Below, in pieces: positions 35,274 through 42,745 of a DNA stretch of 64,000 bases. The position numbers were made by a program, and so were the translations under genes. The notes under the pieces were generated by a model. It had not been told where the DNA came from. It ran no database searches and was given only the letters and a program-made list of their open reading frames with translations. Positions within the stretch are counted from its first letter, which is position 1. The number at the start of each line of letters is the position of its first letter. Source of the stretch: Lachnospiraceae bacterium (GTDB lineage: Bacteria > Bacillota > Clostridia > Lachnospirales > Lachnospiraceae); NCBI GenBank assembly GCA_900199595.1, contig FZRB01000020.1, forward strand, positions 1 through 64,000, given 5' to 3'.

Positions 35274-35776
35274 GGCATTTCAAGCTTAGATTCATTCTTA
35301 TATCTGACGAAATGATATTCAATACTGAAACAGGTCTGTTCCTCACTTACGTCAACAATTTTCCAGTTTTCCTTCTTGTCAAGATCAGGAAAAAATGTAT
35401 CTGCCTGATAGCTGTAATCAAGCCTTGTGATGATAGCTTCATCGCAGTACGGCTCCATCATATTGTATATACTTCCACCTCCGATTATGTATATATCGTC
35501 ACTGTCTATTCCCTTTAAAATGTCAAACAGCTCCTGTGTACTATGCGCTATTATGGCATCCCTGGCAGTAAAATCCTCTTTTGTGCTGAGAACTATATTT
35601 CTTCTTCCCTTAAGTGGAAGTCCTCCGGGAAAACCGGCAAGAGTTTTTCTACCACAAACAACAGTATGTCCCATTGTTTCGTTTCTGAAATGTTTCATAT
35701 CCTCAGGGATTGAAACAAGCAGCTTGTCTTTATATCCTATACCCCAGTTTTGATCAGCATTGGCGATTAATGTCAT
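35270..35776 (-). CDS. folA: Dihydrofolate reductase
   Basis: A 168-residue DHFR reducing dihydrofolate to tetrahydrofolate with NADPH. Family marks are NQNWGIG-type ADQNWGIGYKDKLL, SIPEDMKHFRNETMG, VVCGRKTLAGFPGG, and the NADPH-binding IYIIGGGSIYNMM. Thirteen bases separate it from thyA upstream; the two enzymes form a cycle since ThyA produces dihydrofolate. The acidic residue of the active site (Glu in SIPED) is present. Confidence 0.97.
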   Translation of the reverse strand: MTLIANADQNWGIGYKDKLLVSIPEDMKHFRNETMGHTVVCGRKTLAGFPGGLPLKGRRNIVLSTKEDFTARDAIIAHSTQELFDILKGIDSDDIYIIGGGSIYNMMEPYCDEAIITRLDYSYQADTFFPDLDKKENWKIVDVSEEQTCFSIEYHFVRYKNESKLEMP

Positions 35777-35788
35777 AATTATTCCTTT

Positions 35789-36619
35789 CTATATAGCAAT
35801 CGGGATGTCTTTGATCTGTGGTCCCGTTACATAATCCTCAACGGTAAAGTCTTCCACTTTAAAGTCATAAAAATTCTTCACCTCAGGGTTCAGTGTAACC
35901 TTCGGAGCCGAATAAGTTTCTCTTTTAATCAGTTCCTTGATAATCGGAACATGTTTATCATATATATGTGCATCAGCAATAACATGAACGAGCTCTCCCG
36001 GCTTGAAGCCAGTAGCCTGAGCCATCATCATTAAAAGAGCTGCATATTGCACCACATTCCAGTTTCCTGCAGCCAGAACATCCTGAGAACGTTGATTAAG
36101 AATCGCATTAAGCTTATCACCCGTAACATTAAAAGTCATACTATAAGCACATGGATAAAGATGCATTTCTGACAAATCCTGATGTACATAGATATTAGTC
36201 ATGATTCTACGGCTGTATGGATTATTCTTTAAGTCATAAATAACCCTGTCAACCTGATCCATATCACCTTCTTTATAATGGTGCTTAACTCCAAGCTGAT
36301 AACCATAAGCCTTACCAATTGAACCCTCCTCATCAGCCCACTCATCCCATATAGATGATTTTAAATCATGAATATTATTGGATTTTTTCTGCCAGATCCA
36401 AAGTATTTCATCTATGGCCGACTTAATATATGTTTTCCTAAGTGTTATGGCAGGAAATTCTTCCTGAAGATCATATCTGTTAACTATTCCGAACTTTTTA
36501 ATAGTATATGCAAAACTGCCATCAGGCCACTTCGGTCTGACCTTTTCTCCCTCGGTACTAACACCATCCTGCAATATACTATTACACATAGCAATAAAAA
36601 TCTCATCAGCTTTACTCAT
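35789..36619 (-). CDS. thyA: Thymidylate synthase
   Basis: A 276-residue ThyA making dTMP from dUMP and methylene-tetrahydrofolate. IWIWQKKSNNIHDL, GSIGKAYGYQLG, the catalytic Cys in YPCAYSMTFNV, NQRSQDVLAAGNWNV and the C-terminal DFYDFKVEDF are present. The Cys is followed by Ala rather than the His seen in E. coli; this matches the Bacillus subtilis ThyA group, which also lacks that His, so it is not a defect. Transcribed with folA. The spacer upstream, to the XRE gene, is 173 bases of AT-rich DNA with TATAAT-like boxes but no certain promoter. Confidence 0.96.
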   Translation of the reverse strand: MSKADEIFIAMCNSILQDGVSTEGEKVRPKWPDGSFAYTIKKFGIVNRYDLQEEFPAITLRKTYIKSAIDEILWIWQKKSNNIHDLKSSIWDEWADEEGSIGKAYGYQLGVKHHYKEGDMDQVDRVIYDLKNNPYSRRIMTNIYVHQDLSEMHLYPCAYSMTFNVTGDKLNAILNQRSQDVLAAGNWNVVQYAALLMMMAQATGFKPGELVHVIADAHIYDKHVPIIKELIKRETYSAPKVTLNPEVKNFYDFKVEDFTVEDYVTGPQIKDIPIAI

Positions 36620-36792
36620 AGCGAACCTCCCATGTACTATTCTGTTTTACCTTCAAATACAGCGTTTTCACGTACCATATCCGGAAAACAAAAAAATAAA
36701 TGCTATAATCAATATATCCCGCAAAGCATACTATGTGATTATAACATAAAATCAGCAAAAAATATAAAAAATTTTAATAAGGAGCATGTATT

Positions 36793-37119
36793 ATGACAAA
36801 TATTAATAAACAAAGAATATTCTGGGGAAATATCCTCAGAAAGCTTCGTTATGATCATGAACTGACTCAAAACGAAATTGCAGAAATACTTCATATGACA
36901 AGACAGAATTACAGCAATATTGAATGTGGAAAAAGGCAACCATCTGCAGAGACGATTGCCATTTTATCTGATCTTTATGAAGTTGATTTATATAATTATA
37001 TAATTAATCTGATGCCAAATAACTACGTTGCTGAACTAGACAATTATAAAGTATATGTAAAAAATGTAAAAAAACCCAGAAAGAAGAAAAGTTCTACCGG
37101 AGATCAGCAGGATAATTAA
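36793..37119 (+). CDS. XRE-family transcriptional regulator
   Basis: A 108-residue protein with an N-terminal helix-turn-helix of the Cro/C1 type (GNILRKLRYDHELTQNEIAE, then MTRQNYSNIECGKRQPS) and a basic, lysine-rich tail. No sensor domain is present. AAGGAG precedes the ATG. It is a singleton, divergent from thyA and convergent with the receiver-like gene, whose stop codon overlaps its own by four bases. Confidence 0.9.
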   Translation: MTNINKQRIFWGNILRKLRYDHELTQNEIAEILHMTRQNYSNIECGKRQPSAETIAILSDLYEVDLYNYIINLMPNNYVAELDNYKVYVKNVKKPRKKKSSTGDQQDN

Positions 37120-38273
37120 AGCATTCCCTTAAGTATATCAACAGCAATATTGATATTATTCTTTTCAAATGCTCTCTTGACCTGATCTATCTTTCTACGT
37201 ATTTCAGCATCAAGATCATATTCAGCAAGCTTGGAAAGCTTCTTTTCAGCTTCTTCCTTATTATTCTGTTCAAGAGACGCAAGAACATCTTCAGCTCTTT
37301 CTTTAATATCTGCTGATTTAAGCTTTATACCATTTGTTTTTAAGATAAGAATCTCAGTGGAGTTGGAAACCTCAGTTGTTTTTCCAAGCCACTTTGATAT
37401 TCCGGCCACTACCTTCTCCCACTCAGTTACAAGAGACTGCCAGTTGCTTTCAGCAACATCGAGGGTATCGGCTTTTGCCATATTAACATGGTCATCAAAA
37501 CAATCTGCAAGATATATAGCACCTATTTTCCTGGCAGCTTCACGACAGGAACGCATCATATTCATATAATCATTATTTTTTGAAGTATATAAAGCATCCA
37601 GAAGATCCGCACTGTATACTTCATACTCCTCACAGAATCTTTCTGCAGCTTTCATGTAAGCACTCATATCACCCTTAAAGAGCTTAAGACCTTCTATAAG
37701 CCTTACATCACAGCCCTTGAGAGCTTCCGCATCCTCAGCTATTTCACGGATATCTTCAATAAGATCATCATCATCTGGAAGCATTTTTTCAGGAACCAGA
37801 CTAATAATAATATTTTGAAGAATAGCCTTGTCAATAGGTTTACGAAGAATCCCGTCAAAGCCCGCATTTTCAAAATAAATGTCAGGCTCATCAACCTTTT
37901 CATCCAGAATTATATAGATTTTTGCATCACGGCATTTGCTCTGGTTACTTGATTTGATATTTCTTAAAGTCTGAATGCCATCCATTCTTGGCATATTTCT
38001 CGACAGAAGTATCAGATTATACATATCCTTGGTAACTTCCATCATGCATTCCATGCCACTGGATACAGAGGTTACAAAGCAGCCAGTCTGATCGATCATT
38101 CTTTCAATAGTTATTCTTTCTTCATTATCAGCATCTGCCAACAACACATAAAACTGACCTTCTCTTGTATAAAGATTCAATTGTTTCTCTATATCGACAG
38201 GACGATCCTCGAAGCCGGTCAGCTCGACATTTTCACGTTTTCTTATCAGATCAAACTTATCTAAAAGAGACAT
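37116..38273 (-). CDS. Receiver-like plus HPt-like protein lacking phospho-residues
   Basis: A 385-residue protein. Residues 41-160 are a receiver domain: acidic pocket ADADNEE (Asp47, Asp49) and Lys145 in LRKPID are kept, but the phospho-acceptor position in LILLSRNMPRMDG is Ser91 instead of Asp. Residues about 190-290 look like a histidine phosphotransfer domain (SCREAARKIGAIYLAD compared with AHxLKGxAxxIGA), with Arg241 where the His should be. The C-terminal 90 residues are Lys/Glu-rich helices. It is thus probably a phosphorylation-independent signalling or scaffold protein. No partner kinase is adjacent. Confidence 0.8.
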   Translation of the reverse strand: MSLLDKFDLIRKRENVELTGFEDRPVDIEKQLNLYTREGQFYVLLADADNEERITIERMIDQTGCFVTSVSSGMECMMEVTKDMYNLILLSRNMPRMDGIQTLRNIKSSNQSKCRDAKIYIILDEKVDEPDIYFENAGFDGILRKPIDKAILQNIIISLVPEKMLPDDDDLIEDIREIAEDAEALKGCDVRLIEGLKLFKGDMSAYMKAAERFCEEYEVYSADLLDALYTSKNNDYMNMMRSCREAARKIGAIYLADCFDDHVNMAKADTLDVAESNWQSLVTEWEKVVAGISKWLGKTTEVSNSTEILILKTNGIKLKSADIKERAEDVLASLEQNNKEEAEKKLSKLAEYDLDAEIRRKIDQVKRAFEKNNINIAVDILKGML

Positions 38274-38314
38274 AGCTTTTCCCCTTTCATATATATTTCA
38301 GACTCTTCAACAAT

Positions 38315-39541
38315 TTATAATACTATTTTACGATAACTCTTCTTTCCTCTACGAATAACAAACTCTTCTTTAAATACTTCCTTCTCGTATTCTGTATGAA
38401 TATCTGTAATTTTTTCGTTATTTACAGCTACTCCATTCTGTTCAATTGCACGGCGGCCCTCACCTCTGGAAGTAACAAGTCCTGCTTTAACAAGAATACT
38501 TATAGCATCTATTTTACCGTCCTTGAAATCATCATCATTAAGAACAGTCTCCGGCATATTCTCAGAGCCACCACCGCCAAAAATGGATTTAGCAGCTGTC
38601 TCAGCCTTTTTAGCCTCTTCTTCACCATGAACAAGTTCAGTAAGCTGATAAGCCAGAATTTCCTTTGCCTTGTTTAACTCAGCTCCTTCCCAGCTTTCCA
38701 TAGCCTTAATTTCATCAAGAGGAAGAAATGTAAGCATCTTGATACAGTTAAGTACATCTGCATCGTCAACATTTCTCCAGTACTGATAAAACTCATATGG
38801 AGTGGTTTTCTCCGGATCAAGCCATACAGCACCCTTTCCGGTCTTACCCATTTTCTTTCCTTCAGAATTAAGAAGAAGTGTGATTGTCATAGCCTGAGCA
38901 TCATCCTTACCCAGTTTCTTATGTATAAGTTCTCTACCACCGAGCATGTTGGACCACTGGTCATCTCCACCGAATTCCAGATTACATCCATATTCCTCAT
39001 AAAGCTTAAGGAAGTCATAGCTCTGCATAAGCATATAGTTAAATTCAAGGAAAGTAAGTCCCTCCTCACTTGCAAGACGCTGCTTATAGCACTCTGCACG
39101 GAGCATATTATTTACCTTGAAACATGATCCGATATCACGTATAAACTCTATATAATTAAGGTCTCTAAGCCAGTCAGCATTGTTAACCATCATGGCCTTG
39201 CCCTCACCGAATTCAATAAATCTGCTCATCTGCTTCTTAAAGCATTCACAGTTATGATCGATCATTTCAGTAGTCATCATTTTTCTGAGATCAGTTCTTC
39301 CCGAAGGATCTCCTATCATACCTGTTCCACCACCAACTAATGCTATAGGTCTGTTGCCGGCCATCTGGAGTCTCTTCATGAGACAAAGCGCCATAAAATG
39401 ACCAACGTGCAGAGAATCTGCAGTAGGATCAAAGCCAATGTAAAATGTAGCTTTTCCATTATTTATAAGATTCTTTACACCCTCTACATCTGTAACCTGA
39501 GCAATCAGTCCACGTTCAACAAGTTCTTCATATATTTCCAT
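38315..39541 (-). CDS. tyrS: Tyrosyl-tRNA synthetase
   Basis: A 408-residue class I synthetase charging tRNA-Tyr. Found in order: FYIGFDPTADSLHVGH (HIGH signature), GGGTGMIGDPSGR, tyrosine-binding QSYDFLKLY and GGDDQWSNMLGG, the KMSKS-type loop KKMGKTGKG, and a C-terminal S4 RNA-binding domain (GRRAIEQNGVAVNNEKI). GGGAG precedes the ATG. The leader is only about 40 bases long, so there is no T-box. Confidence 0.98.
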   Translation of the reverse strand: MEIYEELVERGLIAQVTDVEGVKNLINNGKATFYIGFDPTADSLHVGHFMALCLMKRLQMAGNRPIALVGGGTGMIGDPSGRTDLRKMMTTEMIDHNCECFKKQMSRFIEFGEGKAMMVNNADWLRDLNYIEFIRDIGSCFKVNNMLRAECYKQRLASEEGLTFLEFNYMLMQSYDFLKLYEEYGCNLEFGGDDQWSNMLGGRELIHKKLGKDDAQAMTITLLLNSEGKKMGKTGKGAVWLDPEKTTPYEFYQYWRNVDDADVLNCIKMLTFLPLDEIKAMESWEGAELNKAKEILAYQLTELVHGEEEAKKAETAAKSIFGGGGSENMPETVLNDDDFKDGKIDAISILVKAGLVTSRGEGRRAIEQNGVAVNNEKITDIHTEYEKEVFKEEFVIRRGKKSYRKIVL

Positions 39542-39586
39542 GTTTATTCTCCCATAATATCATTTATAATCATACCAATCGATGGT

Positions 39587-39615
39587 ATTATAACTAACTT
39601 TTTTAAATGTGTCAA
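39587..39615 (-). promoter_or_regulatory. Consensus tyrS promoter
   Basis: TTGACA, 17 bases, TATAAT: a perfect sigma-A promoter. A small stem ATACCA-ATCGA-TGGTAT covers the -10 box and start region (39572-39588). Confidence 0.85.
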
Positions 39616-39630
39616 AACACTGTTATAAAT

Positions 39631-41190
39631 CTATACATTTTTTCCGTATTCCTGGTCTCTATATCGTATATATCCTATACCAACAGCAAGTATAACAAAG
39701 AAATACGGTGTGGTAATTGGCTGGTTAAGATTAACCATACCCTGTGCAAAATAAGATACAGCTCCAGCCAGACATCCTATGGCTATAGGATCTTCCTTCA
39801 TTCTTTTTCCAATATATGCAAATGAAGTACTAACAAAGCCAAGATAGCTTATCAGTCCAAACAAACCGGTTGTAACAAGATACTGAAGAAGCTCATTATG
39901 CAGATTATCATATTTTCTAAAAGTGATTGCTATCATCTGCTCAAAATAATAATCATACATGAGCTTACCTATAGTTTCATTTCCGTTTCCGAATATTTTA
40001 TGAAGTACCGAAGAATCCCTGAAAAGATACCAGCCTCTGGTCCATATAAAACCTCTGAAAGTTCCCCATTTATCATTAAATACAAAAAGCTCATTTCCGG
40101 ATCTTACCCCAAGTACAATTGTAACAACAAGCGCTATAACAAATATAATCGAAAAGATAATAAGCAGCTTAGGACTTTGAATTTTCTTATAAGCGTCATA
40201 ATTAAGCTTTCTGAAAAGCATTGAACAGACAAGAATAACGACTATGACTAAAGTTAGCATAAGCATAACCTTTGGATTTTCAACTATTTTAGCTATACCA
40301 TTTATATGCTTCTGACTTCCTTTAAATACACTGTTTAAAACAGCCATAGTTTCAAGTCCGACAAACAACATAAGCACTGCAAAAATGTATTCCGTAAAAT
40401 CTTTTCTCAGAATTGTAACGTAGAAAAGAAAGATAAATGCCACACCAAGTCCAAGATATACGTTATCACTCTTTGCTGGTATAATAGCCATTCCAGCCAT
40501 AACAATACTTAACCCTGATACTACCCTTTTCCATATACTTTTACTAAAGATAAATATGGATACAAAAACAGGGAGTGCGATACATATATAGGAACCATAT
40601 GTATTAATATTTCCAAACAGCGAGATAAACATTTCTTTCTGTTTATCAGTTACTCTTTCCCTGAGTGAAAAAGGATCAAATCCGAAATGTTGTAAATAAG
40701 CAAGCACATAAGCAAATCCGGAAACAAGGAAGAAAAGAACAAAAATCAGATCATTTACACTTGCTTCCCTACTAAGACAAATAAACATCAGAGTTAAGAC
40801 GATTACCATAGATAAACCGAAACATCTTCCTGAGCTGCCCGACCATGACGCTAATCTGTCAGGAGACATGAAAAGTGCGCATGTATTAGCAATCATAAAC
40901 AGAAAAATCCATATTTCAGGCATAAGGATAATCGGAGAATCCTTATAAAAAATAGGTTTATCACTGCCATAGTATCTGATCATAACAACTTCAAGAATAA
41001 AAGATACAACAAAAAGAACAACATAAAGCAGAGAACCATAAGTAAATACCTTGGCACGCGTACCTGTTATATCAAAATACATGTTGTGCATATAAATAGT
41101 ATAAACAGTAACTACAAACATAATAAAACCTAAATTAACTATATCAATAGGTCTGTTTTTTCTATATCTGTTAAAAGTCTCTTCATTCAT
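39631..41190 (-). CDS. O-antigen-ligase-like polytopic membrane protein
   Basis: A 519-residue membrane protein with about twelve hydrophobic segments. A large loop near the C-terminus carries GFIWTRGWYLFRD, IFGNGNETIG and HNELLQYLVTTGLFGLISY, the pattern of the WaaL/RfaL O-antigen ligase and polymerase superfamily (Arg..Trp, Gly-Asn-Gly, His-Asn-Glu). In Gram-positives such proteins polymerise or attach surface glycans. No glycan cluster is nearby, so its substrate is open. It sits downstream of the tRNA array and has a TATAAT-like box but no sure -35. Confidence 0.85.
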   Translation of the reverse strand: MNEETFNRYRKNRPIDIVNLGFIMFVVTVYTIYMHNMYFDITGTRAKVFTYGSLLYVVLFVVSFILEVVMIRYYGSDKPIFYKDSPIILMPEIWIFLFMIANTCALFMSPDRLASWSGSSGRCFGLSMVIVLTLMFICLSREASVNDLIFVLFFLVSGFAYVLAYLQHFGFDPFSLRERVTDKQKEMFISLFGNINTYGSYICIALPVFVSIFIFSKSIWKRVVSGLSIVMAGMAIIPAKSDNVYLGLGVAFIFLFYVTILRKDFTEYIFAVLMLFVGLETMAVLNSVFKGSQKHINGIAKIVENPKVMLMLTLVIVVILVCSMLFRKLNYDAYKKIQSPKLLIIFSIIFVIALVVTIVLGVRSGNELFVFNDKWGTFRGFIWTRGWYLFRDSSVLHKIFGNGNETIGKLMYDYYFEQMIAITFRKYDNLHNELLQYLVTTGLFGLISYLGFVSTSFAYIGKRMKEDPIAIGCLAGAVSYFAQGMVNLNQPITTPYFFVILAVGIGYIRYRDQEYGKNV

Positions 41191-41220
41191 TGTAATACAC
41201 CTGATAAATTATAGTTTAAA

Positions 41221-41247
41221 ATAACAAAAGGACAGACTGCTCTGCCC
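41221..41247 (-). terminator. Terminator after tRNA-Leu
   Basis: GGGCAGA-gcag-TCTGTCC followed by TTTTGTTATTTT on the minus strand; it closes the tRNA array. Confidence 0.85.
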
Positions 41248-41254
41248 TCCCAAG

Positions 41255-41336
41255 TGCGGATAACAGGAGTTGAACCTGCACGGGTATTCCCACTAGAACC
41301 TAAATCTAGCGCGTCTGCCAATTCCGCCATATCCGC
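41255..41336 (-). tRNA. tRNA-Leu (anticodon TAG)
   Basis: Acceptor GCGGATA/TATCCGC, anticodon stem CTAGA/TCTAG with loop TTTAGGT, a short variable arm, and T arm GGTTCAACTCC. The last gene of the array; CCA is not encoded. Confidence 0.93.
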
Positions 41337-41409
41337 TGATTATTGTTACCAAACGGCAACTTCAAAATTCTGACATGTAAATAATACAGCCTGTAAAAAT
41401 AGATTAATT

Positions 41410-41439
41410 AAAAATGATTACAGACAAAAGCCTGTAATC
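41410..41439 (-). terminator. Hairpin between tRNA-Lys and tRNA-Leu
   Basis: GATTACAG and CTGTAATC arms with an eight-base loop, followed by ATTTTT on the minus strand. It may stop part of the transcripts before tRNA-Leu. Confidence 0.7.
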
Positions 41440-41443
41440 AGAG

Positions 41444-41516
41444 TGAGCCACGGGGGAATCGAACCCCCGACAACTTGATTAAAAGTCAAGTGCTCTACCG
41501 ACTGAGCTAGTGGCTC
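41444..41516 (-). tRNA. tRNA-Lys (anticodon TTT)
   Basis: Acceptor GAGCCAC/GTGGCTC, D arm AGCTCAGTCGGTAGAGC, anticodon loop CTTTTAA, T arm GGGTTCGATTCCC. Confidence 0.97.
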
Positions 41517-41573
41517 AAATAAACATTATCATCTAGGAGACCTCGGCACTCCGTGCCGTATCCTAGAACTAAT

Positions 41574-41645
41574 CTGGGCTAGTTGGATTCGAACCAACGA
41601 ATGCAGGAGTCAAAGTCCTGTGCCTTACCGCTTGGCTATAGCCCA
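41574..41645 (-). tRNA. tRNA-Gln (anticodon TTG)
   Basis: Acceptor TGGGCTA/TAGCCCA, anticodon stem CAGGA/TCCTG with loop CTTTGAC, T arm GGTTCGAATCC. Between it and tRNA-Lys is a bulged hairpin, CTAGGA...TCCTAG. Confidence 0.96.
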
Positions 41646-41659
41646 AGACATTTAACAAG

Positions 41660-41734
41660 GGTGGGTAGAGGGACTTGAACCCTCGGCCTCCAGAGCCACA
41701 ATCTGGCGCGCTAGCCAACTGCGCCATACCCACC
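41660..41734 (-). tRNA. tRNA-His (anticodon GTG)
   Basis: Acceptor GTGGGTA/TACCCAC with the extra G at the 5' end facing C73, which is the His identity element; anticodon loop TTGTGGC. Confidence 0.96.
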
Positions 41735-41764
41735 ATATGTGCAGATTACGTATTAATCTGTGCA

Positions 41765-41850
41765 CTAGCATTTTTTTCAAAGAAAAAAATGCCTAGTAAG
41801 CTGCAGATTGTGCTTGCACATCCGTGCAAGTGCAAGCAGGCAGCATACAC
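41765..41850. repeat. tRNA-spacer repeat, copy A
   Basis: About 85 bases in the His-Arg spacer. It contains CATTTTTTTC-aaa-GAAAAAAATG and GCTTGCAC-atcc-GTGCAAG stems and matches copy B at 42338-42420 closely. The rest of this 200-base spacer holds another long palindrome (CACACGATTTTC-ttt-GAAAATCG). Confidence 0.8.
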
Positions 41851-41934
41851 TGCAGATTCGCTCCGTAAATCATTAAAAAGCATTTTTTCTGAAAACGCTA
41901 CTCACACGATTTTCTTTGAAAATCGTAGTGTGAA

Positions 41935-42008
<74 letters not shown>

Positions 42009-42037
42009 ATAAAGATTATCCTAATAGACAATCTAAA

Positions 42038-42108
42038 AGCGGGTGATGGGAATCGAACCCACATATCCAGCTTGGAAGGCTGGTGTTCTACCACTGAACT
42101 ACACCCGC
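42038..42108 (-). tRNA. tRNA-Gly (anticodon TCC)
   Basis: Acceptor GCGGGTG/CACCCGC with discriminator T, short D arm AGTTCAGTGGTAGAAC, anticodon loop CTTCCAA. Confidence 0.97.
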
Positions 42109-42153
42109 ATACCGTAAACCATCGTAATAGTATATCTCTGTGACAGCTACTGT

Positions 42154-42182
42154 ATTGTATAAAGTTTTAATCACTTTGTCAA
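42154..42182 (-). promoter_or_regulatory. Internal promoter of the tRNA array
   Basis: TTGACA, 17 bases, TACAAT on the minus strand upstream of tRNA-Gly. The perfect palindrome AATCACTT-tgtc-AAGTGATT (42169-42188) covers the -35 box. Confidence 0.75.
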
Positions 42183-42229
42183 GTGATTTTCCCTAATCCT
42201 TATCATTTATTTTTAAGAATCAGGTTAAG

Positions 42230-42304
42230 TCGGGGTGACAGGATTCGAACCTGCGACCTCTTGATCCCAAATCAAGCGCTCTAGCCAAGCTGAGCCACAC
42301 CCCG
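42230..42304 (-). tRNA. tRNA-Pro (anticodon TGG)
   Basis: Acceptor CGGGGTG/CACCCCG, anticodon stem CTTGA/TCAAG with loop TTTGGGA, T arm GGTTCGAATCC. Confidence 0.97.
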
Positions 42305-42337
42305 TAGGTAAAGATTTTACGAAGTAAAATCTTTGCC

Positions 42338-42420
42338 CTAGCTTTTTTCAAAGAAAAAAGCTTAGTTAGTTGCGGTTAGTGCTTGCACATCCGTGCAAGT
42401 ACAAGCAGGCAACGTAAACT
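42338..42420. repeat. tRNA-spacer repeat, copy B
   Basis: Homologue of copy A in the Pro-Met spacer: GCTTTTTTC-aaa-GAAAAAAGC and GCTTGCAC-atcc-GTGCAAG stems, then GCAGGCAACGTAAACT. It is preceded by the palindrome AAAGATTTTAC-gaa-GTAAAATCTTT. Confidence 0.8.
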
Positions 42421-42464
42421 GTTACAGCTTGTAAAGACTTTACTTCCATCTTTTTTATTGTAAA

Positions 42465-42538
42465 TAGCGGGAGGGGGACTTGAACCCTCGACACTACGGG
42501 TATGAACCGTATGCTCTAGCCAGCTGAGCTATCCCGCC
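42465..42538 (-). tRNA. tRNA-Met (anticodon CAT), probably elongator
   Basis: Acceptor GGCGGGA paired with TCCCGCT, anticodon stem TACGG/CCGTA with loop TTCATAC. The lack of three G-C pairs in the anticodon stem and the paired first base exclude initiator tRNA. A lysidine-modified Ile tRNA is less likely. Confidence 0.9.
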
Positions 42539-42578
42539 ACAGTCAAAGATTTTGCTCTGAAAAATCTTTTCATATAAT

Positions 42579-42651
42579 TGGGGCCTACAGGGCTCGAACC
42601 TGTGACCCTCTGCTTGTAAGGCAGATGCTCTCCCAGCTGAGCTAAGACCCC
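42579..42651 (-). tRNA. tRNA-Val (anticodon TAC)
   Basis: Acceptor GGGGTCT/AGGCCCC, D arm AGCTCAGCTGGGAGAGC, anticodon loop CTTACAA, T arm AGGTTCGAGCCCT. First gene of the array. Confidence 0.97.
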
Positions 42652-42687
42652 GTAAAAAAGTGACTGTCTCTCAACAGCACTTTTTCA

Positions 42688-42716
42688 ATTATAGTGATGT
42701 GCCTATACTTTGTCAA
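42688..42716 (-). promoter_or_regulatory. Main promoter of the tRNA array
   Basis: TTGACA, 17 bases, TATAAT, perfect consensus, about 36 bases upstream of tRNA-Val. Confidence 0.9.
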
Positions 42717-42745
42717 GTTATTTTTTCAGCTTTTTTAAGATATTT

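Noticed and set aside
35789-36619. ThyA lacks the His after the catalytic Cys
   Set aside because: The Bacillus subtilis type of ThyA also has a non-His residue there, so this is a subfamily trait, not a broken enzyme.
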